A DNA stretch of 64,000 bases from Tetrahymena thermophila SB210 (Eukaryota > Ciliophora > Oligohymenophorea > Hymenostomatida > Tetrahymenidae). Numbering within the stretch: the first letter of the stretch is position 1; each line of letters opens with the position of its first letter. Below are positions 24,984 to 37,026 of this stretch, one piece after another. Made by a program: the position numbers and the translations under genes. A model generated the notes under the pieces. It was not told the origin of the DNA, did not search any database, and saw only the letters and a program-made list of their open reading frames with translations. The stretch spans positions 434,001-498,000 of the forward strand of contig NW_002476326.1 of assembly GCF_000189635.1 (NCBI RefSeq). Reading direction: 5' to 3'.

Positions 24984-26796
24984 TCAGTCATGAGGAGAGT
25001 TTTCTTAGTCTTAACGAAGTAAATAGCGATAATAAAAATTAGTAAGAAGGACGAAAAGAATGCCTAATACAACCACATCGTCAAGGATTCCAAAAATACC
25101 AAAAATGCATTCAGGAAGAAAATCTAAAGGACTTAATATATAAAGTAAGCCAACAATAAAAAAGTGAGATGAGCACATATGTCCTAGCATATACATTATA
25201 CCTTCACGAGTAAAAATAAAATTTATAGTTCTTTAGAAAAGGAAGGGTGATTCTCTTATTTTAGAGTAGAGCTTTTTATTTAGATAAGTAATGATAAGTA
25301 AATATTATGATATTATTTGTTAGTTAGTTAGACATATTAATCTTAAAATATCTAAGTCTATAAATTCTTATATATTGTTTAAATACTTAAAAGAGTAACT
25401 TTTTAAAAAAATTTTAATTTGAGTAGGAAATAATGTTTTCTAATGTAATCAAAAGATCCTTCTTAAAGGTATCTTGTTTTATTGCTGTTAATGTGCTTGT
25501 TTATATTAAGTTATAAAAATAGACTTTTTTATAAGGAAGGAATTAGGGGATTGATAGAGTAAATCAAATTTCTTAACTCATCAAAAAAATTAAAAAATCT
25601 CTCAAAAATTCACCAAATAATTTTGTTTGTTTATTTATTTGATTTACATTTATTTTGTAACTTGAATATGGATTTTATCATATTATTATGAATAGAGAAA
25701 GATAAGAAAGAATATGAATCTTACAGAACGGTTTTTAGGAGCAAAGGTTGAATTATATTATCTTATTTTTTGACGAATTTCTATTAAATATCTGTCTCCT
25801 TCAGCTTAAAAATCTCTGTATATCATATCTATATTTTTTCTGCAGTACATACATTTTATTTTTTTGTTGTTTCCATTTTCCCAACATTAGATAGCGCATT
25901 CAGCTTTAAAAATACAATAAAAATAATTAATAAACTATTAATACCCAGCTATTGTAATGTAATTATGATAAAAAAATTTGATTTAGATAGAACTATTTTT
26001 GCTAGCTTAATAAATATTTTAATTCCTTTTTTAGATATTGAATATTAAATTCTATTTACAAAAGGTTGTGATGGAATTTAAGATTTAAAATAGAGCTTGA
26101 AAAAAATAAAAAATAAGATGATTAAATTAAATAAGTGTTTTTTTTGATGATTTTTTTATCATGTTTGTTGATAAAAATTTGCTGTTTTTACTATTAACAA
26201 TTAATTAACTTTTTTAAAACAACAAACAAAAGTTTTTTGATTGCTTATTATTTTTAGGATTTAGCTAATAAATAAGAATAATATTTACCACAACAACTGT
26301 GTTAGCATGGAAAAATAACTTTATTTTTTATTTGGTTGTAGCAAATACAACACTCTTTTTCGCTATATTTGCGTCCAGGTAATGGTCTTGCTTGCTGACA
26401 GTAAACGCAATCTAAGCACAAATCATCAGGCTGATGGTTTGGACATTAGCCATCGAATAGCTTTGTTATTGGCGAAAGAATAAATTTCTTTGTTTCATTG
26501 ATCAAATATGTAATGAGTGAATACAATCCCATGAAGATTGTAGCAATTATAACAAAAAAACGCATAGTGGGTGGAGTTGTAGAATTGCAATCTTGGTTAA
26601 CAGCTCTTTGCTGGTTTTAATTTTATGGTGAAACGCGTGTATTTGTACTCTATTAAACAGGTAAAGCTTAATTTATTTATATGTTTTGTCCCTCTAGTTG
26701 ACTAGGTGCAACTACTACTGTTTACTAGGCTATTTCTTAAACTTATTAAGACAGATCTATAAGCTGAGTTCCAATAGGTTCTATGTTAATACTCAT
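24984..26796 (-). CDS. RNF170-like RING E3 ubiquitin ligase, ER membrane
   Basis: Exons 26289-26796, 25725-25903 and 24984-25271 splice in phase to 324 residues. The order matches animal RNF170: a polar N-terminus, a first membrane span (about 79-98), a CPNHQPDDLC segment, a C3HC4 RING (Cys149, Cys152, Cys164, His166, Cys169, Cys172, Cys187, Cys190), a linker IRQYNSTFAPKNRS aligned with the RNF170 NRRFSGQPRS stretch, then a DUF1232 domain with two more spans and the signature LLYILSPLDFLPE followed by GIFGILDDVVVLGI. In animals RNF170 sits in the ER and directs degradation of activated IP3 receptors. The first intron interrupts the RING exactly between Cys169 and Cys172. Introns are long for this window (385 and 453 nt). 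Start: first ATG below an in-frame TGA at 26863. Confidence 0.9.
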
Positions 26797-26987
26797 ATAA
26801 AATTTTGCTAAATTTGAAGAATTTTTTTCTTCTTAAATATCTATTGTAAAATATTTTATGAGTCAGGTTGGTTTAGGTATTTTTTTTGCGTTTGCTTGGT
26901 AATGGTCTTGGATTTTTTCAATAGAGTTTTTTGAATTACTTATATTAATTTCTATCTAATAAGGCTTTTTTAGTTTTTGTTTGTTTG

Positions 26988-27009
26988 TTAGTTAGTTAGT
27001 TAGTTAGTT
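26988..27009. repeat. (TTAG)n simple repeat
   Basis: Five to six uninterrupted TTAG units upstream of the RNF170-like gene. Confidence 0.8.
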
Positions 27010-27562
27010 TCTTCTTTTGTTTCTTTTTTAGAAAATATTATGTCTGCTTTTATAAATTCTTAATTAATTATTTGTTATTGCGTATTTTTTGTTTCTTTGA
27101 CTGCCAAATATATATACTTTCTAAGCCTCCCTATTGAATTTCCCTCTTAATTAAATAACTAAAAATTAATAAGCAAATTAAAGACTCAGGAAATTAGCTT
27201 GGGAGTAAAGAAATATATTATCATTTGAATCAATCAGATTTATATCAATCTATAGAATAGCTAAGATAAATATTTATTTTTAAAATCTACAAGCAATTAA
27301 ATCCTTTGACAACTAATTAATTATTGTCATTTAAAACTTTAAATTTTGATTGATTGATTTTATTGATGTTTCAAGTTAACATTTTTTTTTGACTGATTTT
27401 TTAATTGTAATAAAACTGGGTGATTTTAAGATAAAATCTGACAATTCTCATCATTTTTACTTTTAATTAAAATACAAATTCTTCTTTTTCTATCAAAAAT
27501 TAAAAAGAAAATTAGTAATCAAAATGATAATAAATAATTCCCAAAAAATAAACATACAAACA

Positions 27563-27580
27563 AACACACACACACACACA
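27563..27580. repeat. (CA)n simple repeat
   Basis: About nine CA units, the only clear dinucleotide CA microsatellite in the window. Confidence 0.8.
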
Positions 27581-28006
27581 TATTCATTCACTCTTCTTTA
27601 TATGAAAATAGTGTTTAATATTAATTTTCCTCACTTTTTTTGAATATTAAAAGGGACTATTCAACTTTTACAATTAATTTTTATTTTAAATAAGTAAGAT
27701 AGAATGAAATAGAATGCTATTCATTATCCTTTTTAAAATCATGAAAAAAAAAATGGCTAAAAAGTAATATAACTAAGAAAAAAACTGTTATTTGTATTTG
27801 ATTTCATCAAAAATATTTAATTTTTAAAAATAACATTCACTATTTTTTTTAGTAATCTCTTTAATTTATCAAATATTTTCATGTAATACTTATTTAAAAA
27901 TAAACAATCTAAATTTCAATAAGAATTTATGTAAAAATATATTCTATTTTAAAGAATTTTAGGCAAATATATCATAAGAGTAAATGATTTATAACAATAA
28001 AATATT

Positions 28007-28083
28007 TTCGCTAAGCGAATAGCACTAGCCTTAAGTAGGAAGATCAGAATTGGCTCATCTTACTCTATCATTTGATTTAAGGC
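28007..28083. other. Possible structured non-coding element
   Basis: Locally less AT-rich. A short hairpin TTCGCT-A-AGCGAA (28007-28019) is followed by a larger fold closed by GCCTTAA (28028-28034) and TTAAGGC (28077-28083), inside which AGTA/AGAT arms can pair with ATCT/TACT. It does not match a tRNA, and a C/D or H/ACA snoRNA assignment is not convincing. Confidence 0.3.
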
Positions 28084-30140
28084 ATTTCAAATTATAAATA
28101 TAATATAATTGCATAAATTTTCTGTTTTTTTAGATAAACAAAAGAAATATTAAAAAGTGTTATCTAATTCAGTTAATTTAAATTACATTCGAGAGATAAT
28201 TATACAAAACTAAAATAATTATATTATGGATGGCTTACATATGAGGAAAAATGAGGAAGCAAGTTTATGCTTAGACTAAGAACTGTTTTCATTTGTTATC
28301 GACTTCTATTTTATAAATAAACTGGTGGGGAAATAAAGGAGAAAGTAAAAAAAGAAAAATCATGATTGAATTTAATTATTTTTTTTTGATCTTGAATTTG
28401 TTTCATCATTTTAACTCTAAAAAAGGGAATTCTTTCAGACTATTAAAGCAGCATGTACGAATTTTATTAAACCAATCTTTAATTAATCAGAAGCAATTTT
28501 AAGAAACTAAGATGAAAAAAGATAGCACATAAATTCCCTAATTTTTAAATATTAAAAGCAACAAAAATCATAAAAATTTTTCAGCAAATCCAATAAAAAA
28601 TGAAAATTTGAAAAGATTTTACTTCTAAAATAATAATTATATTAATTAATTAAAATTTAGGCTTTAAATTATTTAAAGTTATTTGATGTAAAAATTTATT
28701 TAGACTGTTTCTTTTTTATTATTTTCCAATGCATAAATGATTTCTCACAATAATTTACTATTTATGGAAAGAAAATATTTATAATCAAAGAATTTGAAAG
28801 ACACCAGAATTTGTAATTATAAATTTTAATTTACATTTAATACCAAAATTCATCCAATTCTATTTTTATATTTTCTTTTTTAATAAATATGGAATCCAAG
28901 CCATACATTTGTTTTATAAATAAATACATCAAGTTATATTTTAAAGCTTTGATAGATGACTCATATATTAAAAATAATTAACTCAGTAAAAGCTGAATAG
29001 AAATAAATTTACATTTTATTTATTTAAGATACCTGTTATAATACTAAAAACCACAAAAGAAATAATAAAATATGACTGTAAATAAGTTAGTAAGAATAAA
29101 ATAATTAGGTATTTGGAAAAAAACCTAATTAATGTTGACTTAATAATATCAAATATTAGTCATATATTTATTAAAATCTAATTTTATAATTAAAGAATAT
29201 TATGCTTTTATCTAATCATTAACAACATACATAAAACCCACAAATACAATTTCATTCATTTAATTGTATTTTTTTTATTCCTAAAATAAAATATTGAAAT
29301 ATTTTGTTTACACTAATTAAAATTTTAATTTTTTTCTAATCTCTATATGATGCTATTTATTTTAAAGAGACTTTCAAGGTTAATATTTACCTAAATTTTT
29401 GAGTAAATTATCTATTAAATTTCAAATATGCTTTGATAATAGAAAAATCAAAAACGCTAATATGATTTCATAAATATCAAACTAATATTGTGTGCTAAAA
29501 TAATACTAAAATTAATTTTTATTTTGACTATAAAAAAATAATAAGTAAATACATATTTATAAATATTAGTGTAAACACTTAACATTAAACAATAACTTTC
29601 ATCAATAAAAAGAAAAAGGATAAATATTTAAAATATTTACTTAATAAAATAAATACAAAAGCCAACTAATTACATTAATTAATGAAAAAAGGTACCATTT
29701 TTTAATAAAATTCATCAAATTATATATTTAGGCTTTAAATTTTTCAAAATTTGTTGATTTTGACATAAGAGAATCATTAAAGATTCACTTTAATTTTCCC
29801 TTTTAATTATTTTTACTTTCAATAAGATACTTTCATTAATTTTCAAATATAATTTTATTCAGTATAAAACTTTTTAAAACACAAAAAATAAAAACACATA
29901 TTTATTTTATTTTTTTTGAATATTTTATTGTAAAAAAATATTAATATTTTTGAATTATGTCTATCAATAAAAATAATAAGATAATTAAAAGTTTAAAAGT
30001 TGTAAATATTATATGATTGCTAGCTAGGTAGCTATCTACACTTATAAAATAGAAATAAATATATACAGTAAGTAATATATTAATAATACCATAATAATTT
30101 TATTAAAATTTGAGAAATTTATAAATTGTAATATTATCAA

Positions 30141-33100
30141 TCATTGAATTTAATAATCTTGGTAGTTTAATAGCTTTTTTTAGAATTTACACATATTTAG
30201 AAAATTTTTGTCTACTATTTTTAAATGCTTTAATATGCTTTTGTTCTTCAAATAAAGATTGTATTTATCTGTTTTTGTATCTTTTGTAATCATGTAACTA
30301 CATAATTCATCTAATTGTTGTTAATATATGCCTCCTATTTAAATTAATAAAAATTACTAGGATAAATATACTCTTTAATAATAATTTACCTAATTCACTA
30401 ATTGTTTATTTCATTTTTTCTCTGATTTCACCTTCAAAACCACTAATAGTTATTATTTTATCTCTCTTTTTGATAATAAATGATAAATTATTTTAACAAT
30501 TCAAATAAAAGTAATTAAATAGTTAAACAAGTAAAATATTAATTTAAAATTTGTTCAATTTAAATTAAAATATTTGAATTAATAATTTAATTATTTAAAA
30601 TAATTTGAATAAAATTGATAAACATTCAATTTAATTTATGAAAAGTATTTAAATTATCAAATAGATATTTTTATTTAATTCCAGAAAATAAATTTTACCA
30701 AAATATCTTTTAAAGTTGTCTAAAAGAGGAAATATTTTTCTGGTATTTTTCTTTATAATTCTTATTGCCTTTAAAATTTTAGAATTCTGTCAGAAAGATG
30801 ATGAGGCTACAATTAAAAATGAGAATGGAGCTAGGAATTATTGTTACTTTATTACTGATTGCTATTATTTTTATTATTTATATTTATAGATACTCTCTAC
30901 TTATTTTGAATACCATTTTCTTATTCTTAATTATCTTATCTATTTAGCTTATTCTTATCAAACAATTTTGATTATATTAAGCCTTTTTCTGGGTTTGGTT
31001 TGTATTTATTATAGTTAGATTTTTCAGTTTCCTAAATATTTTCTGATTTATGATTAATATTTGAGCTTTCTATTTCCATTGTATCGTTTTCATTCCAAAT
31101 ATTTTAATTTTAATTGTTTTTTTTGACAGAATCAACAATATTATGCTTGTTTTATTTTCTATCTATATTTTCAGGGTCTTCAAAATCTCGATTCTATAGA
31201 TATTTTTTATATTTATCATCAATTTAATCGTTTTCAATATCGTCTTTAACAATCTCTTCTTCCATCACATTTTTATGGTTGTTTTAGTTAGTATGATTTT
31301 AGTTTTTTTAGTTTTAGGCTTTATTTTGATTAGACTCCTTGTCTTCTTTGGAATTGATAAAACTTTAATTTCCATTTAAGGAGTCATCGTTATATTATAT
31401 ATTTATATTAACTTTTTTGTTTTCACTTAATTTCATCAAATAATTTTATTTTTTTTCGCTCTTCTAATAATTTTATTATTTTTAAGATTAAATTTCTTCA
31501 TCTGTTAAATCTTTTTATTTCTATTTGACTTCTTTAATTTCTTCTTCTTCCATTAATTATGTTGAATTACTTGTTTCTTTTATTTTTTTAATTTCCTCTT
31601 CCATTTGCTGGTCTTCTAGCTTCTTCTTCTTTTCTTCTTCCTGTTTACTTAATTCAATAGCTTTTTATAATTGAGCCTCAAACGACTCATTTTCAATATT
31701 TTTATTTTCTGATTATTTGAACTCAACATTCATTTTATTTACATTATTCTTATTTTAAATTTCCACTTAATCATCTTTTTTATTTAAATATGTATGATCG
31801 TTATCACTTTCATTTTCTATAGTTTAAGTTTCTATCGAGTCATAAGAATCATCTTTCTTTTCTAACTATTAAATTAGCTTCTTTTCTTCTTCTTTTTTCC
31901 TATTTTATTCATCTAATTCTTTCTTGCTCATTTCTATAGCTTTTTGAATATCATCATCTTCATTATTATTATTTGTAAGTTAATAATCCAAAATAGATTT
32001 TTATTATTTATTTTCTTTAAAAAGTTTATCAAATGATTTCTCTTATATTATATGATTTCTTTATTATTTGCTATTTGAGTATTAATAATACGATGTTCCT
32101 TCCTTCTTATTTGATGTAGGAGAATTTTTTATATTCATAATACTATTATAGCCACCGCCTCCTTCTGGAGCTTTTAGAGTTTTTCTATTTGCTTCACTTG
32201 GTTTATCAATTTACAGTAGCTATCTATTAAAATATATGAATAATTAAAATATTTTGATCATTAAAATAATACAAATATTAATTTAATTTTGCATTTCAAG
32301 ATTATATCTTTGTTATAAAATCTTTTACTTGATATTCATTATCATTAAAATAATAAAAATTCTTATTCATCAAAAATAGCAATAAATGAATAAATAAGTT
32401 TATATTGTCTATTTATTTTTTGATTTAATATATAAAATTAAATGAATTTGTCTAGACCTTATTATAAAATTTAAAACTTAAACAATAAATTACAATTGCT
32501 TTTTGGTTGTCGGTTATGGTTAGAAGTTGTTTAATGAAATCTGATTTTATATATTATTAGGAGGTTTTGTCTTTTCGGGCAACTTTATGTTATATTAACC
32601 ATGACCCTTTTTTTCTAATAGTATGTAGAAGAACTTTAGAATGTCACTTTTTTCTTTGTAATAAGGGTTTGAAAAGGTAAAAATTACAAAATTAACTTTT
32701 TAATCGCAATCCTAATAAAATAATCATAATAATTATATCTTTTTTAATTGATAAAATACTTACTATCTCAAATATCTTCTCTCTTAATTGGTCTAAATCT
32801 TCTTTCAGGAATTCATCTTTTTAAAGCAAATCAAAAACTCGCTCATAAACATTTTTTACCTGTGGGGTCCCTGCTTACAGCTAAATTTTTACTTTCGGTA
32901 CATTCAAATTTCCTATTTTGAATATTTTAGAGTTTAATTATGATTTGAGATTAAGAGTTTAATTTTATTAATTATGCAAAACCTATTCTTATTCTTTGAA
33001 TTGTATCCTACTAAACTAAATTTAATTTTATAGTAAATTCTTAGCTATCCGAGCTTGCTAAATCACAGTTATGTTCACTCATTATACGATCTTTTATAAC

Positions 33101-33148
33101 CCAATCTATTTTGGCTAGATTAACTATTTTATATTTAATGTTTTACAT
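30141..33148 (-). CDS. XRCC1-like protein with UIM motifs and a BRCT domain
   Basis: Exons 32983-33148, 32764-32912, 32494-32711, 30699-32223, 30390-30465 and 30141-30334 join in phase to 775 residues. Residues 1-150 resemble the XRCC1 N-terminal jelly-roll: a beta strand IQRIRIGNLNVPKVKIQL like the XRCC1 strand pair around VDIGN...VEVLVG, then VNFVIFTFSNPYYKEKSD, which lines up with the human segment containing QPYSKDSPFG. The middle is acidic/Lys/Asn-rich and carries two ubiquitin-interacting motifs, DDDIQKAIEMSKKELDEQ (Ala273) and FEAQLQKAIELSKQEEE (Ala366). The C-terminus (687-760) is a BRCT domain: KIITISGFEGEIREKM, ISELGGIYQQQL, a TDKY step and IVDKNFLNMC. XRCC1 scaffolds single-strand break repair. 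Only one BRCT is present, where the human protein has two. Start uses the only ATG between an in-frame TGA and the strand region; the intron at 32913 has a weak GTTTTG donor. Confidence 0.75.
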
Positions 33149-34191
33149 TTTATCCCTATTTATCTGGTTTAGTCAATTATTTTATTCAACTTAATAACTA
33201 TTAGCTAATTATTATTTATTGAAATTTTCAAAAATTGATTATTTTTTAAAGTTTCAAAGTTAGCAAAATACACTATAAATTATGTCGGATTTAATTTGTT
33301 TTAATCATTAAATCTTTTTAGAATATTCATTTTCTAGAATTATTTCTGAATTATTTTTTCTTTTAAAGTAAGCATAGTTAAAATATTTTATTCATAATTC
33401 ACTTGAAAGTTTTTTCAAACAAATTTATAGAAGCTAGTTAACTGAATATCGAATAGTAAGTAAATTTTTGATCTGATAAAGTATATTTCGAAATTAAATA
33501 AATATTTTAGATAAAGGCGCCAACATTTATTTATTTCTTAATTTATTATTCTTAGATATTTTTTACTAACACTTACAAAAGAAAAATCTAAAATTAAAAT
33601 TAATCAATTTATTTGATAATATTGTAATAATAAATAAAAATAAAAAAATGTGATATTATTTAATAAATTTCTTTAAATAAATTAATACTAAATTACACTA
33701 AATAAGGTAGATTTCCTGCTCAAAATGTTTGTTTATTCATGATTTTTGGGGTAATTTATTATTATTAAAACCTTGCTGAAATATATTTTTATATTATCTT
33801 TATATATTTACAAATATTGCCTTTATAAATATCATTAAAAAAAACATTAAATTCGCTCAGTAGTGTTAAAATAACCTAGAAAGAGGTACCAAATTAGCCA
33901 AGTTATTTTAACTATTTTCAAAGACTTATTAAAAAATTATTTTTTAATTACTCCATTAAATAATTAAAAACAAAAAATTCTCAAAATATCTATTAAATTT
34001 TTTTAAATAAATATTTTAATTCTCAATACCTCAAAATATTATGAATTAAATGTACAAAATAATTATTTATTTTTAGCTTTTTGAATATATTTTTATTTAT
34101 TTATTTTTAAAAGAAGCTAGGATACTATTGTATACAAAATTATCATTATAAAACATAAAAAAAGAATAATTTGGTTAATTCCTGAATTAAT
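33149..34191. other. AT-rich intergenic region
   Basis: No gene seen between two co-oriented minus-strand genes. Confidence 0.5.
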
Positions 34192-36711
34192 TCATTGGTA
34201 ATATTTTTTATATATTTATTTGTTTGGATAATCTCCAAAAGTACTTTTATCTAAGATTTTTGACATAAATTTCTATCTCTTTATTGCATTTATTAGGTTA
34301 AATTGTATTATATCTTTTTAAGCTTGTTTTATAATATCTTATTCGGTTTGTTTCTTTGTTAGTTTTTTTGTCTCCATGTTATCTTGATTCTTAATTTCTT
34401 CAATTTGTGGGTTTGTGGGAAGTCTATCTAATATTTTAGTTAGAGAAATTTCTTCCTAAGAAGGATATACTCCTTTTATTTTATCTAAATACTCTAAAGA
34501 TAATTGAGAATTATTAAGTGAAGACTTCAATTCCCCTTAATCATAGAATTATAACTTTTTAACAGTAGCCGAACCTTGCTTGTTTACATTTTTTTCTTTT
34601 GGTGTGAATTATTTTGTTTAAAAATCATTGTTTTAAGATGGAATTTATGGCTCATTTTTCTTTGTTTGTAAAAATGAATTTTCATCTATTTATTCAAGTT
34701 ATAATACACTCTTTTATGATTTATCTTTTATTATAGATGGCTTTTTTATAAATTTACTACTTTCTTACTAGCTGCTTTGACTACTTAATATTGGACTTTA
34801 GAAAAAGATGTTGCTTTTATCTTTCTTTTCTGGCGAAATTGACTGTGGTTTAATCAGTTTTGCATCACTTTTTTTATCGCTAGTTTATATTTTAAGAGAC
34901 TCTCCAAACGACATACTTTTTTAAAGAGAATTTTTATATAAATAAGTATTGTATGTGCTATTCTATTTAGGAGATTAAGTATTAACATCTTCCAACATAT
35001 TATACTCTGAAAAAGCGGAGAAAAGCTTCTTTCTCTCTATCTCTGCTACTTTTTTATCCTAAACAGTTATCTCTTCTATCTAATTATCTATAACTTGCTT
35101 TCTTAGTTCTTATTTTTTCAAATCTTATTTTATTGTTTTGAATAACTCCATTCTTTTCAATATTTTTATTTCTGGTTTTTGGTACAAAAATATATTTCTA
35201 TCAGCTCTAATTAGTTTAACAAATTGCTTAATAGTCATTGGCCTGCTAGGAGTTTCATATTTTAATTGCCTTTAATAATCTCTGAATCTGGGCATATTAC
35301 TTGTATCAAATAAATCCTCTTAATCTTCTTAGTCGTCTAGCCCTTTATATTCATTTAAATAGGGATTTTTATATTTTTTTTTTGCCTTCTTCTCTTAAAG
35401 AGCCTATCTTTTAAGCTCCTTTTGATGTTGTTTGATTGTTTCATAGAAATCTAAAATTTCCTTTTCTTCCTCTTTCTTTGGTGGCTTATAAATAATTTTT
35501 TCTTTAGCAAAATCTATATAGTAGTCAAAATTCTTTAAGTTTTAGTACAGTTTTCGATATTAATTTTCCTCAAAAAATTTAATGATATTTTCATGCTACT
35601 CATAATATTCTGGATCTTTGATGAAATCTCCAATTATTTTAAACTTCTTATCAAACTCTTCTTTCTCCTGAATTTTTCTTAACACCTACTTTTCCTCTTC
35701 TATTTCTTATTACTAAGACTTATAATTATCATATTTCTCATCATTAGGATCATAGAAGAATTCATACGGATAAACCATATCCCCAAATTCTTACTAAGTT
35801 AAGCCTAGTATTCCTTCAGACTAGCTAAATCTATTCTTTAAGAACTTGAAATCCTAGTATTAATATTTCCCATTTCCATTAACTTACATAAAATCATCAA
35901 TCCTAACATTTAAAAAAATACATTCAAATCTAAACAACTTTCTTAATTTTAACATAAAGATAAATAATACGACACATTAATTATTTACATTTTAGGTGTG
36001 ATGTGGCCTGTATTGCCCTTCATAAAAACTTAAATTGCTAGCTTGAAGCTCCATGAATATTTTTCAGCAATAGAAATCTTTAAATCCTACAAATCTGAAA
36101 ATAATTTAACCTCCTTCTCAATTAATTCTGATAATTTTTATTCAATCAAAGGTGATATTTTTTTCCCTTAATCAAATACAACTCCTAAGCTCTATTTTAC
36201 AACTGAGTCAATCATATCTTCATCTCCTTAGGGCAGCACTAATTTTAGAAAACTGAGAGAAAAGATAAAATTTTTGAATAAACAAATTTATATACTCCTT
36301 AAAGAACAAGAGTGACTTTAGCGAAGAATATCTATCTACTAGAAATTCTATATCTTTTTGCTTAATACTAAAACTATTTCTCCTGTTAAATTTTTAAAAA
36401 AGCTGATTTAAAAAAGAGTTAACGATCAATTTAAGATTTTATTATTACCTTAAAAGCTTCATAATATCAGGACACGATATATATTTTTACTTATCTTCAT
36501 CAATTGTGCAAAACAATTAGTAACTATCAAATTTTACATGATTTATATATGTCAATTTAAATGCTTCTATCTTTTAAGAAAGTTTAAAATTTATAAGTCA
36601 AGCATAAAAATAAAATCGAATCAATACATCTTTAGCTCTATCAATAATTAACTGAATCAATTTAGCTAAAGCAACTTCATATTGATAATATTCGTAGCTA
36701 TTAAATTCCAT
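34192..36711 (-). CDS. Degenerate EF-hand protein with long polar tail
   Basis: Exons 36628-36711, 36449-36570, 36296-36382, 35989-36252 and 34192-35929 (introns 57, 66, 43 and 59 nt) give 764 residues. The first 250 residues follow the ciliate EF-hand layout: a helix, then FDSYQLFCTIDEDKQKYISC (loop with D-x-D but Lys at the usual Gly), SLLFFKDFLKLVLPQ as the second hand's exit helix, and further on WSFKLAIQVFMKGNTGHITP, a second pair with a GNTGHI loop lacking the acidic first position. Calcium binding is therefore doubtful for most loops. Residues 260-600 are Lys/Glu-rich and probably coiled coil (EEEKQVLRKIQEKEEF, EILDFYETIKQHQKELKRQA). The tail is Ser/Gln-rich. The role may be cytoskeletal or ciliary, by analogy only. 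The 43-nt intron at 36253 is required to move from the first to the second half of the EF-hand pair. Confidence 0.75.
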
Positions 36712-37026
36712 TTATTTTGTTTCTAAAAAATTGATAAATTCAGAAAATGTGTTAAATTTTTTAATAGGAATAATAAATAATAAATTCAAATTTTCATTTG
36801 ATATTTTTTAATTAATTAATATTGATTTGATTTGAATCAACGATTAAAAAATTAATTGATTGCTGATCAGTTTATTTTTTTATATATTATACAACAAACA
36901 ACTAATTTATTAAATAAATAAAATATTTTAGCAAGCATTATAAATTAATTATAAAATGTTGAATATTTTTTATAGCTTTTAATATAATTTTTATTTAATT
37001 CTTTTCACTTATTTCAAAACATTATT
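36712..37026. other. Short intergenic spacer
   Basis: 315 bp of AT-rich sequence between two minus-strand genes; it must contain the promoter of the EF-hand gene and the 3' end of the next gene. Confidence 0.5.

Larger units (their letters stand above)
26797..30140. other. Gene-poor AT-rich region
   Basis: About 3.3 kb with no supported gene. It holds a TTAG repeat (26988-27009), a CA repeat (about 27563-27580) and a possible structured element at 28007-28083. Confidence 0.5.

Noticed and set aside
28028..28083. tRNA or C/D snoRNA at the nested hairpin
   Set aside because: No T-loop or acceptor arrangement for a tRNA, and the C and D box candidates are not placed next to the closing stem.
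36291..36295. A 31-nt intron in the EF-hand gene starting GTTTAT
   Set aside because: The GTATAT donor 12 nt upstream gives the same phase, a more normal 43-nt intron and a better EF-hand match (FFKDFLKLVLP).
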